This document shows, one piece after another, positions 23,553 through 35,425 of a stretch of DNA of 64,000 nucleotides; position 1 is the stretch's first letter, and each line of letters begins with the position of its first letter. Made by a program: the position numbers and the translations under genes. The notes beneath the pieces were generated by a model. The model ran no database searches. It had not been told where the DNA came from and worked only from the letters and a program-made list of their open reading frames with translations. The DNA is from Anseranas semipalmata (Eukaryota; Chordata; Aves; Anseriformes; Anseranatidae): positions 1,345,180-1,409,179 of the forward strand of contig VXAA01005665.1 of NCBI GenBank assembly GCA_013399115.1. The letters run 5' to 3'.

Positions 23553-25074
23553 TGCTAGATTAAGTTGGAAAGATATGTTCCTGAGATCAGTTTATTTCAA
23601 AGCATGACTTTCATTTGGGAATCTATAATGACCCTAAAAAATCTGAAATACTCCCCCAATGTGATTTGCATAAAGAAAAAAAATGCTTCTTTATATCTTG
23701 GTACTGCTTTTACCTGGGAAGATATACATGAAGTAGTTTTCAAAATGACTGAAGCAAATCTGACAATTTATCATAATTGAAAGTGTCTTAGGAAAATGTC
23801 TTGGAGGCTCAATTTCCTGCTGAGAAAGGGAATGTCACTGTTGTCAGTGACCTGTGGCTGTAAGAGGCACATGATCAAGACTTATTAATTACAACATTAA
23901 ATGCCAAATATATGAGATACCACAGACATTTTATTGGATGTGGGAACTAATCAACTTGCTACTGAAGTAATTCAATTCTGTGCAGGTTTATTATTCAAGC
24001 ACTTTAAAGCTCAAGGAATGACAGCTGATATATATGAGGGAAAACTAAGAGAGACAGCAATAGTTCCTTTTAATTGTATTTATTGTATTGAATAAAAGTG
24101 ATATACAGCTTTCTTTTTTGGTCTTGAAGTGATTTGTCTCATACTTAATTATCATTTAAGTATCAATGACCGGAATAGAAAAATAACAGCCATCCTGAAA
24201 AACATAGTAATCTTCAGAGAACTTCTGCTCTGCAGGCACCCACGTGAGTGGTCTGCAAGGTAAAGTTAGACAGCTCCAGAACCTGCAAGCTCCTATAGCT
24301 CAGCTCAGGCTAGTCTGCCATCATAGGCAGAAGCTGCCCTGGTTCCCTCCAAGAAATTTGCCTCCAAGCCAGGCTCTCAAGGCAGATGCTGAGCAATATA
24401 AGGTTATCTCACTGCTCTTTGGAAGAAGTGGGTGTATCCTTTTGCCTCGCACATTGAGAAACTACTATAGCTAAATTTATGCCTAGTTGCACAGTTCCAT
24501 GTGCCGAATGAGCCAGTTGGTCAGGCAAGCTGGAGCCCCTTGTCAGCTGAAACTGTTTTCCACTGTCTATGTGGTGAAGCATGTAGAGTTGCACCAGTTA
24601 CAAATGTCAAAAAACTATTAAATTGTGTTTCTCTGTAAGTACAGAGAAAACTTGTTAACAGAGGACAAATGACCATTTTAATAGCACAGGATTCTTGATG
24701 GTGGATTTGTGTCACAGAAATGCATGACATGGCATGTGTGAGAATCTGCATTTTAATGAGTGAAAATGGAAAGACACTCATGTTCTTGAACGATGAACTA
24801 GATGGGGACTAGACGGTCTCCACAGGTGACACATCTCCTTCAAATGGGAATATTATGGCTTTAGAATAGACTGAACAAGAAAAATGGATGCTTCCTCAGG
24901 TCTCAGGGACTGGATGGTTATGATTTGAATTCATTAAAACAGATTTTATTTGTACTTTAAGTTTGAAAGCAAGATATGCCCTTGGCTTGGGAAAGAAACT
25001 TAGCAGGAGAATACACATCTACTTAGCCCCTAAGGCTGAAATTTTATGCAGGTGGTTTTTTTTCTTGGTTTTCT

Positions 25075-25476
25075 TGGTTTTTTTNNNNNNNNNNNNNNTT
25101 TTTTTTTTTTTTTTTTTTTTTTTTTGATTTTGAATTTGAAATGCAGACTTCACTTCTGTTTACCCTAAGTTCAGTCGTCCATGAACATATTGATACAAGT
25201 ATTAAAATTGTTGTTGCAGAGTCAGTTTGGGTTTTTTTCTTAGAGTAACTTGAAAATGTCCTGATGTTATTTCTTTAGTAGGACTGATGTATTTTCAATA
25301 TTTGTAAAGTAGTAGTGAGCCCAGAGATACCAATGAAGTAATTTTTTTTTTTTTTTTAATATTGTGGCTATTCAGCTTTATTCAGATAGAATGTTCACTT
25401 GTTCGCTGCCCAAACATTTTCTAAAACAAAAAAGCTGTAGTATTTTTAGATCTTTTTTTTTTTTTTTTTTTTTTTT
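25075..25476. repeat. Cluster of T homopolymers, one with 14 Ns
   Basis: T runs lie at about 25078-25125 (interrupted by Ns at 25085-25098), 25342-25357 and 25453-25476. The first was not resolved during assembly, so its true length and content are unknown. No gene or LINE is attached to the runs. Confidence 0.8.
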
Positions 25477-26099
25477 AATGGTTTTTAAACTGGCTTGAAT
25501 CTTAACACCTCTTTAGAAAATTTGCACTCCTGCTTGTGTTTACAATGGATTCCTGACTCATTCCTTGTGTTAGTACCTGAAGCCTTGACTGTGAATCAGG
25601 TAAAACTTGGAGAAGATCACATAGGCACAGCAGCATTTACAGTTGCATAGAAATCCTTGTGACAATTGAGCCATATGCTTGCATAGATTAGCAACAAGGA
25701 AAAAATTAGAGAATGATTTTAAACTTCTTTTTACATTTAATTTAACCAGAGGAAATAAGGAGGAAGTGCTAGCATAATTAGATAAGTGTTTCACTTGTAG
25801 TTAACATGATAAATACAGAGATACCAGCTAAATTTTGAGTTGGAATTTTAGGCAATATGCTAGCAAGGGGAAGCATGCACACAGGGATATTTCTGTTACT
25901 CATTCCTAATGGAGCTTCACTTAGATAAAGCAACTGGTGTCATCTTCATAGAGTGCCTTCTGGCAAGAACTAGCAATAAATATACACAATAGATTTAATG
26001 TGGCTTGGCTGTCCTCTGACTAGTAAGTTATTCTGCAAGTTGGCTATAGGCAGGGACGAAGAGTGCATTGAGCTTCTTCAGTTTTGCTCTTATCCAGAT

Positions 26100-26133
26100 G
26101 TTGGTGTAAGTTTGGCTGTTGGTGTAAGTTGGC
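26100..26133. repeat. 18-bp tandem duplication
   Basis: GTTGGTGTAAGTTTGGCT is followed at once by GTTGGTGTAAGTTGGC, two near-identical units. It looks like a recent slippage or local duplication event. Confidence 0.8.
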
Positions 26134-26863
26134 AAATGACTCACTGAATCTATGAAAATGAAGAACTGAATAATAATGGTAAAAGCATAAACACCACCAG
26201 AAATGTAAACAATCTTGCACTAAAATTAAGACCGTATTCCTAAACACATTTTCAGCCTCGATAATTTAATGCATTAATATTAAGGATATGATTATCTAGT
26301 ACCCAAGATTTTCCTTTTTGACAGTGTGGCATTTATATAATTTCTAGGCAAGGGTGTTACTGGTAGGCTGATGATAGTCTTACAGAGAATCCCATTCTTA
26401 TCAAGCAAAAGTTTGTTTTGTTGTTCACTATAGCAGTTTAATGTGTAAGATAGGTTCTTTTTAAATACAAATTTTCCTTGTAGCTGTGCTTGGGTGAAGC
26501 AGATTACTACAGAATTTCATCTCCACAGCAGTCTCCAGCAATAAATTCTTTAGATTCCAACTATCAGCATCTAATAAGTAAATTGCAAATGAATTTGAAT
26601 GAAGACAGACATGGGTCAATCATGCAATCCAAAACCCTTCTGTAAGACCAGCATCAGAACAAATGAACACAGATTTCTATTTCATACAGTGTTAGTTTTC
26701 TTTTAAATAGAAATGAAATTATTTCTGATTTATGCTGGTAATTTCTTGAGCAGGTTTGTGCCCATTTGCTTACCTGGTTTACAAGAGGTGTATTTCTCCT
26801 CTGGGCCAAATGTTGTACTCCCTGTAAAACAAAGGTTATGGCACTAACACAAGCTGTTTCCTT

Positions 26864-26943
26864 GAGACCAAATTCTACCCACAGTTTCTTGAATGCAAAT
26901 CACTGGCATTACACATGGGTAACTGAAAGCTGAATTTACCCTT
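26864..26943. repeat. Possible ancient palindromic (MITE-like) repeat
   Basis: ACCAAATTCT at the left and TGAATTTACC at the right form imperfect inverted ends. CACAGTTTCTT and GGTAACTGAAAGC lie inside them, again roughly inverted. This is the outline of the old palindromic repeat whose centre is ATTGANNTCAAT, but the centre itself is lost. The divergence is high and the assignment tentative. Confidence 0.35.
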
Positions 26944-29208
26944 GGGTGCTCAGTTCAGTTTAAATTATTTTGCAGCTTCCCTGCTGATGGCTAAGAAATC
27001 ATCCAATCCCAGTAGTATAGCTACCTTGTATTCTGTATTCCCTTCACAAATGTAACGTAAGGGTTGTTTATAAGTATACATGCTTTAGTTTACAATTGCT
27101 GTTGAAATTCACTGTTTTATATGCTACAGGTATATTGAAAGCAATGTCTGAAAGCTCATAATTAACCATTCCTTTTGTTCAGAGAATGCAAAGTGGGATA
27201 AATTTTCAGATAACAAGATATTGTATCTGAATTGTTTTCCACAATTTTTCACACAAATGTGACTGGTTTATGGCAGAGCTATACTAGTTAACATTCCCGC
27301 TCATCATCATTATTGCCAATGTATTAAATGTCTTGTACTTCAGATCCAATCCTGCCTTGCTCTGAGCACAAATAATTCAACTCCCCACTGTAAATCCTTT
27401 CTAATTAGGTTATTTTTGTCTTTTAATCTCTTACTCTGAGAGCCATTAATGATTTTGAACTGGGACATGTATAATTTGTAATAATTTAGCTTATCTGGCT
27501 TTAAAAGACCATTTGTTTTCCTTTTAATCTTTAACAACGCTGTTTGGATTTAAGACTGTGTGCAGTGAATGCCAAAGGTAAAGACAATTTTGGTTACATT
27601 ATGCAATTCTTAACATGGTGTAGAGGCCTCCAGCTGTAAAGCTGATGATGCCACCCATAAATGAATTCCAAAAAGACAATCCCATACTAAAAGAAAAACC
27701 CCAGAGGGAATAGATGATAATGGCATAGTATGTTCATTTGTTCATTAATTGCTATGCTGCTTTACCAAATACCAAACTTTGTTTTATTATCTTGCCTATT
27801 TGAACTGCTAGCTTCAGCTTGATTTTCTGTGATGAAATGTCTCAGATTACCGAGAATTTCTTGAATCTAAGCTTTCAAGGATCATTGTCAACTGCAGACT
27901 GAACTAAACAAACTGCTTTGAGTGTACCTGGTTTGATTAACTATGCAGAAATTTGTTTTAGTGGAAAACAATAGTGAATTCCTGCAATTACATATAACAA
28001 TATGATCAGTATTATGACAGTAATTGGCAATCTTCATAGAAAGGCCAAGGATTTAATTAATTTTCAAGATCCTGTTACTGCAGGTTGTTAGATGCTCCTC
28101 TACAACGTGGAGTATACATACAATAGTCAAATAAGGTTAAAAGTCCTTGTACATCTGTCATATATTTTAAAAAGCCTTGTAGAATGATTTTTCTATTTAT
28201 TGTCAACACATAGATTTAAATGGAAAATTATATGTGCTTTGAAAATTTCTGGAAAATAGTTTTCAGTGAAGAAAAGGAGTCATTCTATATTGGAGTGCAT
28301 TATTTTACTCAGTAACCTCTGTAGAAACCCTGGGGAATTACTACATTTTGCATCACTTCTTCCTATGCATCTAAAAACTTTTCACTGCCAACACTTGCTA
28401 TTTTTTGCTGCTAGTTGGAAACAGCCATTAACTCTCCTACAGGATCCTGCAATGTACTATGCGTTGCAGTACTGCTAGTCCGTATCTGGGGTGTTACCAT
28501 GTTACAAACTGGGTTTTGGTTAATCTTTTATGGTAAGATAGGGTCATTTAATGAAGTTGGACAAATATCCTGAATATGGATAATCCTTTACTCAAATGAG
28601 CTGTGGAAGTATTTTTACAGCAATGTCAAAATCAGCCAATTAATAATTGTTGATTAAAGGTTTGGTTACATTTAGGTGGAGTTTTTTGTTGCAGTTAAAT
28701 ACAACAAAGGAAAAGAAGTTTCAGATATTTTTTTGGTTTATTTAGTCCTCCAATCACTTCTGCTCTATACAGAAGTACAGACAAGTACATACCCATGAAA
28801 GTTTGAGAGCTACCAAGGGTGCCAATTCACATAAAACAGCACTTAAACATATGTTCAATCCCACTGGAGTTCAAGTCCAGCGTATACTGAGAGCACATTG
28901 TTTTGAGAAGAATGAGCTGTTTTCTGTTGTATTTGCCTATGACTTCTTGGAAAGGATCATTTTACACACCAGTCCAGTCCAGTAGATTGGATGAATCCAG
29001 AGCAACTTAATTACTTTTGATGTTATTTTTCTTAACAGATATGATATAATGACCTATTTATGTTCATCTGTGGAGAATTCTGTTGATTTTTGAACATTGT
29101 AGTCATTTTGGAAATCTGAGATAAGAAAATAAATACCTTGCAAATAAGCATATGCAGGTTTAGATACTTGCACTGTGTGTAAAGCCAGATTTAAATGTAA
29201 AGGGAAAC

Positions 29209-29229
29209 ACCTTTTTTCTGAAAAAAGGT
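29209..29229. repeat. Perfect 21-nt palindrome
   Basis: ACCTTTTTTC and GAAAAAAGGT are exact inverted arms of 10 nt around a single T. It is A/T-rich, so chance is possible. Confidence 0.7.
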
Positions 29230-29337
29230 AGGTTTTTTTCTTTTGCCTATTACAAATCTGCAAAGTCTGGACCTGGATTAAATTCCGGACATTGGTAATT
29301 TCATAAATAGCTTTGAGGTATGGTGGGTTTGAATAGT

Positions 29338-29740
29338 GCATGGAGTGTGACTGCCAGCAGCACTGTGGTGGGGCCCTGAGTGTGAGGGTAACATGGACCA
29401 TGGGGATGCAGGGCAGCACAGGGCCTCCCCCATGACCAGCCCCATCCCTCAGCCCCCAGCAAGGTGGGCCAGGCTGGGGACGGTGACAGGGGTTGGCCAC
29501 AGCCCAGCTATCCCCAGGCGCTGCCACAGTCTCCAGGCCTGGCCAGTGTCCGGTCAGGCTCAGCTCAGAGCAGGGGCCCTAACAAAAAGGCCTCTCCAGA
29601 GCCAAGGGCCACAGGTGCATGGGGAACCTGGATGAGGTGTGTTGCTGGTCTTTCTCTCAGTTTAGTGGCTTTCAGAAAGCCTTCTCCAAGGTTATGCCAG
29701 TGTACTGTGTTGGAGCACAGCACGATCGCTCTGGGTGTTT
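29338..29740. other. GC-rich block of unknown nature
   Basis: Composition changes sharply from AT-rich flanks to a block rich in CC, GG, CAGC and CCAG, most extreme at about 29340-29640. CpG is scarce, so this is not a typical CpG island. Frames on both strands are open simply because stop codons are rare in such sequence. They read as low-complexity P, G, A, R and Q without a domain. It could be an exon or promoter remnant, a decayed LTR, or a former CpG island; nothing decides between these. Confidence 0.5.
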
Positions 29741-31915
29741 CCTGACTCCTTCCCAGTTAACATGCAGAGTGTAATGATCCATCTCTGACTGCAGGCCGTC
29801 TTCAGTGCAAGAAGTGTTACTGACTGGAGAGCTGGAAACTATGTTAACGTGTTTTTCTGTGCTGGTAAAGGCTTGGAGAAAATGTTTGTAGGAGGACAGG
29901 TGAATCTGTCCATTGCTCTGTTTGCAAGGATAACCACAAAACAGAAATCATCCCTCACCCCAAATCCATGTTCTTGCAAGTCTTCAACTGAATAGCAAAA
30001 CAATAAGCTATCATGTCAATCAATTCCTTCTATTTCAGTGTCTCTTTGGAATAGGATAATGGGAGAAGTTGAAACAAAAGTGGGAAAGTCTTCTTATCAA
30101 CAGAGGAGCCTGATAATTCTGGCTCATTATGGTGAGGAGATGGAGCACATATGGGCATAATGCCAGCTGTATATCCCAGCGCTGGAGATCTGTTATGAAC
30201 TTTGAGGAAGACAGGATATATTCTTCATGCTTGGCAGTCCAGAGAAATTGAGCTGTGCTTGTAATATTGATGTATTTTTAGCCCTTCTAGCACTTCTGCA
30301 TGCTCCAGCAGGGCATGATGCTTCCACTGCCACCACACAGGCAGTTCCTTCTCCTTCCCTCTCCATCCAGTCTTTTCTGAGGATAGATGTCCTCTAAATG
30401 GTAGGCTTTACCCTACTTGAAATCTGAGAAGAGGCTTAACTGCTGTCTCTGTTCTGAGTCACTTAAGAAATCAAGTCTGGTTCTGAAAATCTCCTTCTCA
30501 TGCATGTTAAAATCCTCTGGTTTAATGATTATCTTTGGTCAGAGCTTAGTGTCTAAATTTGGTGAAAATAAGCAGAAAGGCCCTTCTTTAAAATTAGAAG
30601 AAAGGTGGCTTAAAAAGTAGACCTTAATATTCTAGAGTCCTTTTTTATTAACTTCACATTTGAGGAGAAAAATCTTATGACTTATGTCAGGATCTTTTGT
30701 TCACTTAATGAATTTTTCAAAGTATTAAAAATAATTTGTGCAATGTGATGACTATTAAGCTACTAGGTGAGGGTGGGAGTAGAATATAATTTCAATTAAT
30801 ATCCCATCTGAAATAAAAAGAACCATCCTCAAAGATTAAAAAAAAAAAATCTACATTGATTCAGTAAAGAACCTCATCTTTGCTGGAGACTAAGTTATAT
30901 GACATGACAAGAATGGCTCCATAGAAGAGAGAGTAGGTAGTATGTTCAAAACCAGTCTTTTAATTTAACACTTCGAAGAATGAACTTCAGTGAAGCTACC
31001 AGGCAGCCATGCTCCTCATACACACGCACACAAACACACGTATCTATCTATAGATATCCTCCACATTTTGGTAATTTCTGTGGGTGTTATGATTACAGAC
31101 TGAGAGGAGATTAAGCCTCAGAGCACAGCCACATGGTGGCTCTAAGCAAGTTTACTTTGGAAGTGTTAAATGTGTGAAGTAATCTTCAATATATGCAAAT
31201 TAAAAGCTTCTGGGAATACTGTGCATGCAATGAAAAGAAAATATAGCCTTCTGCAGATGGAAAAAGCAAGCTTATTAGGAATTAATAACTGTCTCAGTCC
31301 TAGGGAAATAAGAGAAAATGGTGCATCTAATTCTTACTACAGCAAAATGTAATTAACAGGAAGGTCAGAGGGCAAGGACATAGTATGCAATTAAGTCTCC
31401 CTCAATCTTGCACTACACAGGTAAACACAATACAAGTTTAATAATGAACAAATCCTCTGGTACCTAGCACACATTTTTAGAACTCTCATCTACGTGAGCT
31501 CTGTGGGGATCTTATTTCTTGCTATAGCATGTTTTGCATTTCTGAATGGAAAATTTAGGAAGATTCTAAAGACATTTTCTTCACATCTTGCTTTAGGTTT
31601 ACTCTGATCCCACTACCACTGAAGCACTACTGTAGTTCATTTTTCTGCATGTTACTTGAGATTTAGTGCTAATGCAGATAAGGCAAAGCTGTAACAAGGC
31701 TGCTGCTAACATGTAAAAGCTGTGCTTTGAAGTGATAGTGTAATTAATACCTATGTTAGTAACTGGTAGATACATTCTTTACCTTTTGGATGTCAAGCTA
31801 TTTTAGTAGGTGATGTGTGATTTTTTTTTTTTTTTTCCTAGTCCAGGACACTTGATTGAAGATAGAGTATTCATTACATGACTGTTCACAAATGCATAGA
31901 GGGAACAGATACTTC

Positions 31916-32005
31916 TAGTCTGGATTCAGTGCTGATCCTGCTTTGAGCAGGAGGTTGGAGTAGATGACTTTCCAAGGTCACGTCCAACCTGAATTAATCT
32001 ATAAA
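31916..32005 (+). mobile_element. Old CR1 3' end, about 90 bp
   Basis: The order CAGTGCTGATCCTGCTTTGA, GCAGGAGGTTGGAGTAGATGA, then CAAGGTCACGTCCAACCTGA is the CR1 3' UTR. The terminal octamers are nearly gone (AATTAATCTATAAACC), and several substitutions separate it from the younger tails at 20.7 kb, so it is an older insertion. Confidence 0.8.
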
Positions 32006-34470
32006 CCTAAGATTTGTATGCAGATATGTGTTTGTTTTTACAGTTCTTTTAAGAAAACAAAACATTTCAGCTAAATATTGGATTTCACCTGCAGTATATT
32101 AAAGTTCTCAGATGTGCTCTGGTTTTTATTCAAGCCCCTCTGCCACCACTTTACTTTCTCTTGTCTCATTTTCTGTCAAGAGCTTCCAGACTTGCCCTTG
32201 CTTTCTGCCCTATAGCAAATCTGACTGACAGAGACCCATTTCCCTTTCTACTTTTGCTTTCCAAACTCTTTCTTCTCCATGGCTTTGAGCCCAGGGAGTA
32301 ATGTATAAAATGCTACAAGCCATAACACAGAGAAATAGGATGCAGTTTTACACAACTAACAGCAATGGAAGGGACTTGTTAGGCAGCATCAGCTAAGATT
32401 TATGCTAAGGGTCTACCTACACTCAGAAACCTCAGGAAACATATCAAAAGGGCAAATTCATACACTAAATCATCCACCAACCCTTCATGTCAGACCTCCC
32501 AACCCTATACTGTGGATAACTGTGAATGACAAGCTAACACTTAATCTGAAAACTGTATAGTCACATTAAGGATGAGTGCAAAACTGATCTGCTTTGTTTT
32601 TTTTTTTGTCATCAGTGGAGATGATTCTATGAATGTTACAGGATTTTTTTTCTATAGGCAGGATTCCTTGTGACCAGAATGAAGACTGCAGTGAAGGGCC
32701 AATGCCCTTGTCCCAAACCATCTGTGAAAATCCAAACTGAGCTAGCTTAAAAATAGGAAGAGAAAAAAAGGGGAGCAGAGAGGGGAGTGGGAAGAGACAC
32801 AGTGACATTGACTAATTAGAAAACTGGAGCAGATAAAATATAGTTTTGCCAGAATATTCTCCCCGTTTCTTAGGCTTTTGTTCTGTAACTTTTGTAAAAC
32901 AGCAAGCTATCATTTTGAAAATTGGGGGAATTCTTGTTCAGTCTAAAATCCTCCTAAGGAAGGAATAAAAGCCTCTGCGGAAAACAGTTTTGGTCCTGAA
33001 TAAGACAGAAACCAGGACTCAAGAAGAAAGCCATTTTTGTCTCCCTTGGAAAACACAAGTCTGAAATTCAGGTAGTAGGTCCTTTTCAGCCAGATATGTG
33101 AGATGCAAAGCAACAGAAGAATGTGTGAGGTACCAGCTTGCTACCCCCACCTCCTTTTTTTCAAAGGCTTGGATATGAACTGAATTTCGTGCACTCAGCT
33201 GCTAAGAAAAAACACTTAGGCTTTTTTTTCCCCTAGAAAGTCATACCTTTTACTGCATTGAAGCAAGGAGAAACAAACAGCCAACATACTAACCAGTGAG
33301 GGGAAGTGCAGGGGGTGTCTGGACTAGGGTGAGTTGTGTTTGCCTGTTGAAAAAAGGGCATGTCTACAATGTGCAACAGGACCACTTCTGCTGTAACCCG
33401 CTCTTGCAGCCTCACACCTGCCTGTGCTGCCCTGGCTTTTGTGGGGATCCTCACATTCTGCATAGTCAATTATCAAACAGGGCTATTGCTACAAACTGCC
33501 TTGCGGCTTGTGCAAGGTGCACCCTGGCCATGACTCCTCCTGAAATGAAGGATGGGTGATGAGGCTGCAAGGGTTGCAGAAGTTGCATAACAACTCAAAG
33601 AATATGGCCCTAATTAGGCAACAGCTCTGTAAAATGTTCCTTTCTTTCTCAGCTTTAAAACTCATTTACCCTTTTCGTATGTGTCAAAATATGTCAGATA
33701 TTATGAGTATGATCTCTTGAGATCATGTTAATTCATGACTTGGTTAATCTTACAGCTCTTTTTATTGAGTGATTGTGGTATATTTTATATTCATTTTTGC
33801 TCACTCTCTCTGGTATAAGTTGAGGTTATGTTTGTTTTCAGGGATATGACTATATTTTGTCTGACAGAAAATATGTGGTTAGTTTGAAATATCTGTTATT
33901 CTGTGCTTCCCTCCTTTCTCCTAGAGAATAATAGAGAGGTAGAAGATGATCATACTGCAATGTTTATATTGGCAGAGGAAAGAGTATAGATATTTTTGAT
34001 TTACTGAACATACTGCATACTGTAAGAACAAAAAAATCCCAAATGAATCAGAAGTAATTCACAAACAAAATCATAGTAAAATGATTATGAGCTTGAACAA
34101 CCCTAAGAAGGTAGTATAGACAGATTCAATATTTTCAGATATATATGAAAAAATGTTTTCTTAAACTTGTGGATTTGGTGGGGAGAAGGAGTTTCTTTAA
34201 TATTAATAATCTCCACAGAGCTCCCTAGAACAAATGGTGATTGGGGAAATAATCTTACCTACATTCAGTCATGCATGTACTGAGACCGATATTTACAGTT
34301 CTTTAGACCTATATTAATTTTACAGAGGAAACCTTGTCTTTTTTTTTACTCCCCTTTGTGTTGTTGTTGGCAATTTAATATGATCACTAGGAACAAACTG
34401 AAGCTCCTGCATTTATGGTGGTTTTTCTTGCATATCTCATAGCTAAAGAAAGATGGTTATAACCTAACCT

Positions 34471-34491
34471 TTTGTTGTTGTTGTTGTTGTT
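34471..34491. repeat. (TTG)7 microsatellite
   Basis: Seven consecutive TTG units, followed by TTATT. Confidence 0.9.
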
Positions 34492-35377
34492 ATTTTTTGC
34501 ATACAAAGCTCAGTTTCAGCTATCTCACTTACAAAATTAACACTGATATTAGGAAAAGTATTATCTTCATTATGCCTCAGACATCAGTCTGAGATATCTA
34601 TACATAAATGTACTGCACTCCTCCCTATCTAGATGCAGTGAGTCAATAAATCCATTAATACTAACTGATCATTTTTCTTATAGTGACTGAGGAGCTTGTG
34701 CATATTTGTTATATCAGGAAAAAAAAAAACAAACAAACGACCGAAAGATGCAGCTGACTTTGGTAGGAATTTTGCCTGAACACAGACTATAGGCTGCAGT
34801 CCAAATGATATTCCTTTCAGTGCATATCTGTTTCATTTTATAAAGTTTCTATATTTTGATAGCACACATGGGAATGACTTAAATTTGGGCTTTGAATTGC
34901 TGCCGTTGGAGAGCAAGCTGCTGTGGTGATGTTGGGCTGTTATGCATTTGTTAAGGCTCTGTTCTGTTGCCTACCTGAATGACTTGGAAGGTGCTAGTGG
35001 AGTCCAGATAGCGATGGAGAGGAGGAAGAATAACTGCTGCGTTCGTAGAAACTTTTTCTTTACATGAGTGTATCCATTCACAACAGCCACCATCCACACT
35101 GACATAGGACAAAGGTCTTGCTAATGCTGCTCCTATGCAGTATCCTGAAGGCTTTGGTCATGCTACACAACTGCAGGTTGGCAGGGGCATGACGCTATTA
35201 ACCAAAGCTGTCTCAAATCTCAACTGACCTTAATACCAAAGTGGAACTTGCCAGAGAGTCTTTACTCCCTTCAGGCATTGATCAGTTCTTTTTAAATAGA
35301 TGGGAATGGAGGGTTTCAGGCTTCTAGCACAATTTAAAATTATGTATTACCCAGTATGTAGAAATTGAAGAAAACTG

Positions 35378-35425
35378 CACAGAATGATAGATTTAAGACA
35401 GAAAAGGACTTCATGTCTCTGGTAT
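35378..35425 (-). mobile_element. Possible very old CR1-like 3' end fragment
   Basis: AGAATGATAGATTTAAGACA followed by GAAAAGGACTTCATG resembles, on the minus strand, the 3' end of an ancient CR1 class whose plus-strand form reads 'ATAGATTTTAAGGCCAGAAGGGACC'. Only about 45 bases can be followed. Confidence 0.33.

Larger units (their letters stand above)
20871..31915. other. Unassigned AT-rich DNA
   Basis: No gene recognised in 11 kb. Longer frames at 21.0-21.3 kb and 22.37-22.73 kb (minus, 120 codons) are hydrophobic and low in information and match no family I know. Listed separately are the palindromic-core repeats at 23.5 and 26.9 kb, the T-run cluster at 25.1-25.5 kb, an 18-bp duplication at 26.1 kb, a palindrome at 29.2 kb and a GC-rich block at 29.3-29.7 kb. 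A short CA/TATC microsatellite-like stretch lies at about 31020-31056. Confidence 0.5.

Noticed and set aside
29054..29527. 157-codon minus-strand frame entering the GC-rich block
   Set aside because: Half of it is GC-rich low-complexity sequence where stops are rare, and plus-strand frames are open in the same place.
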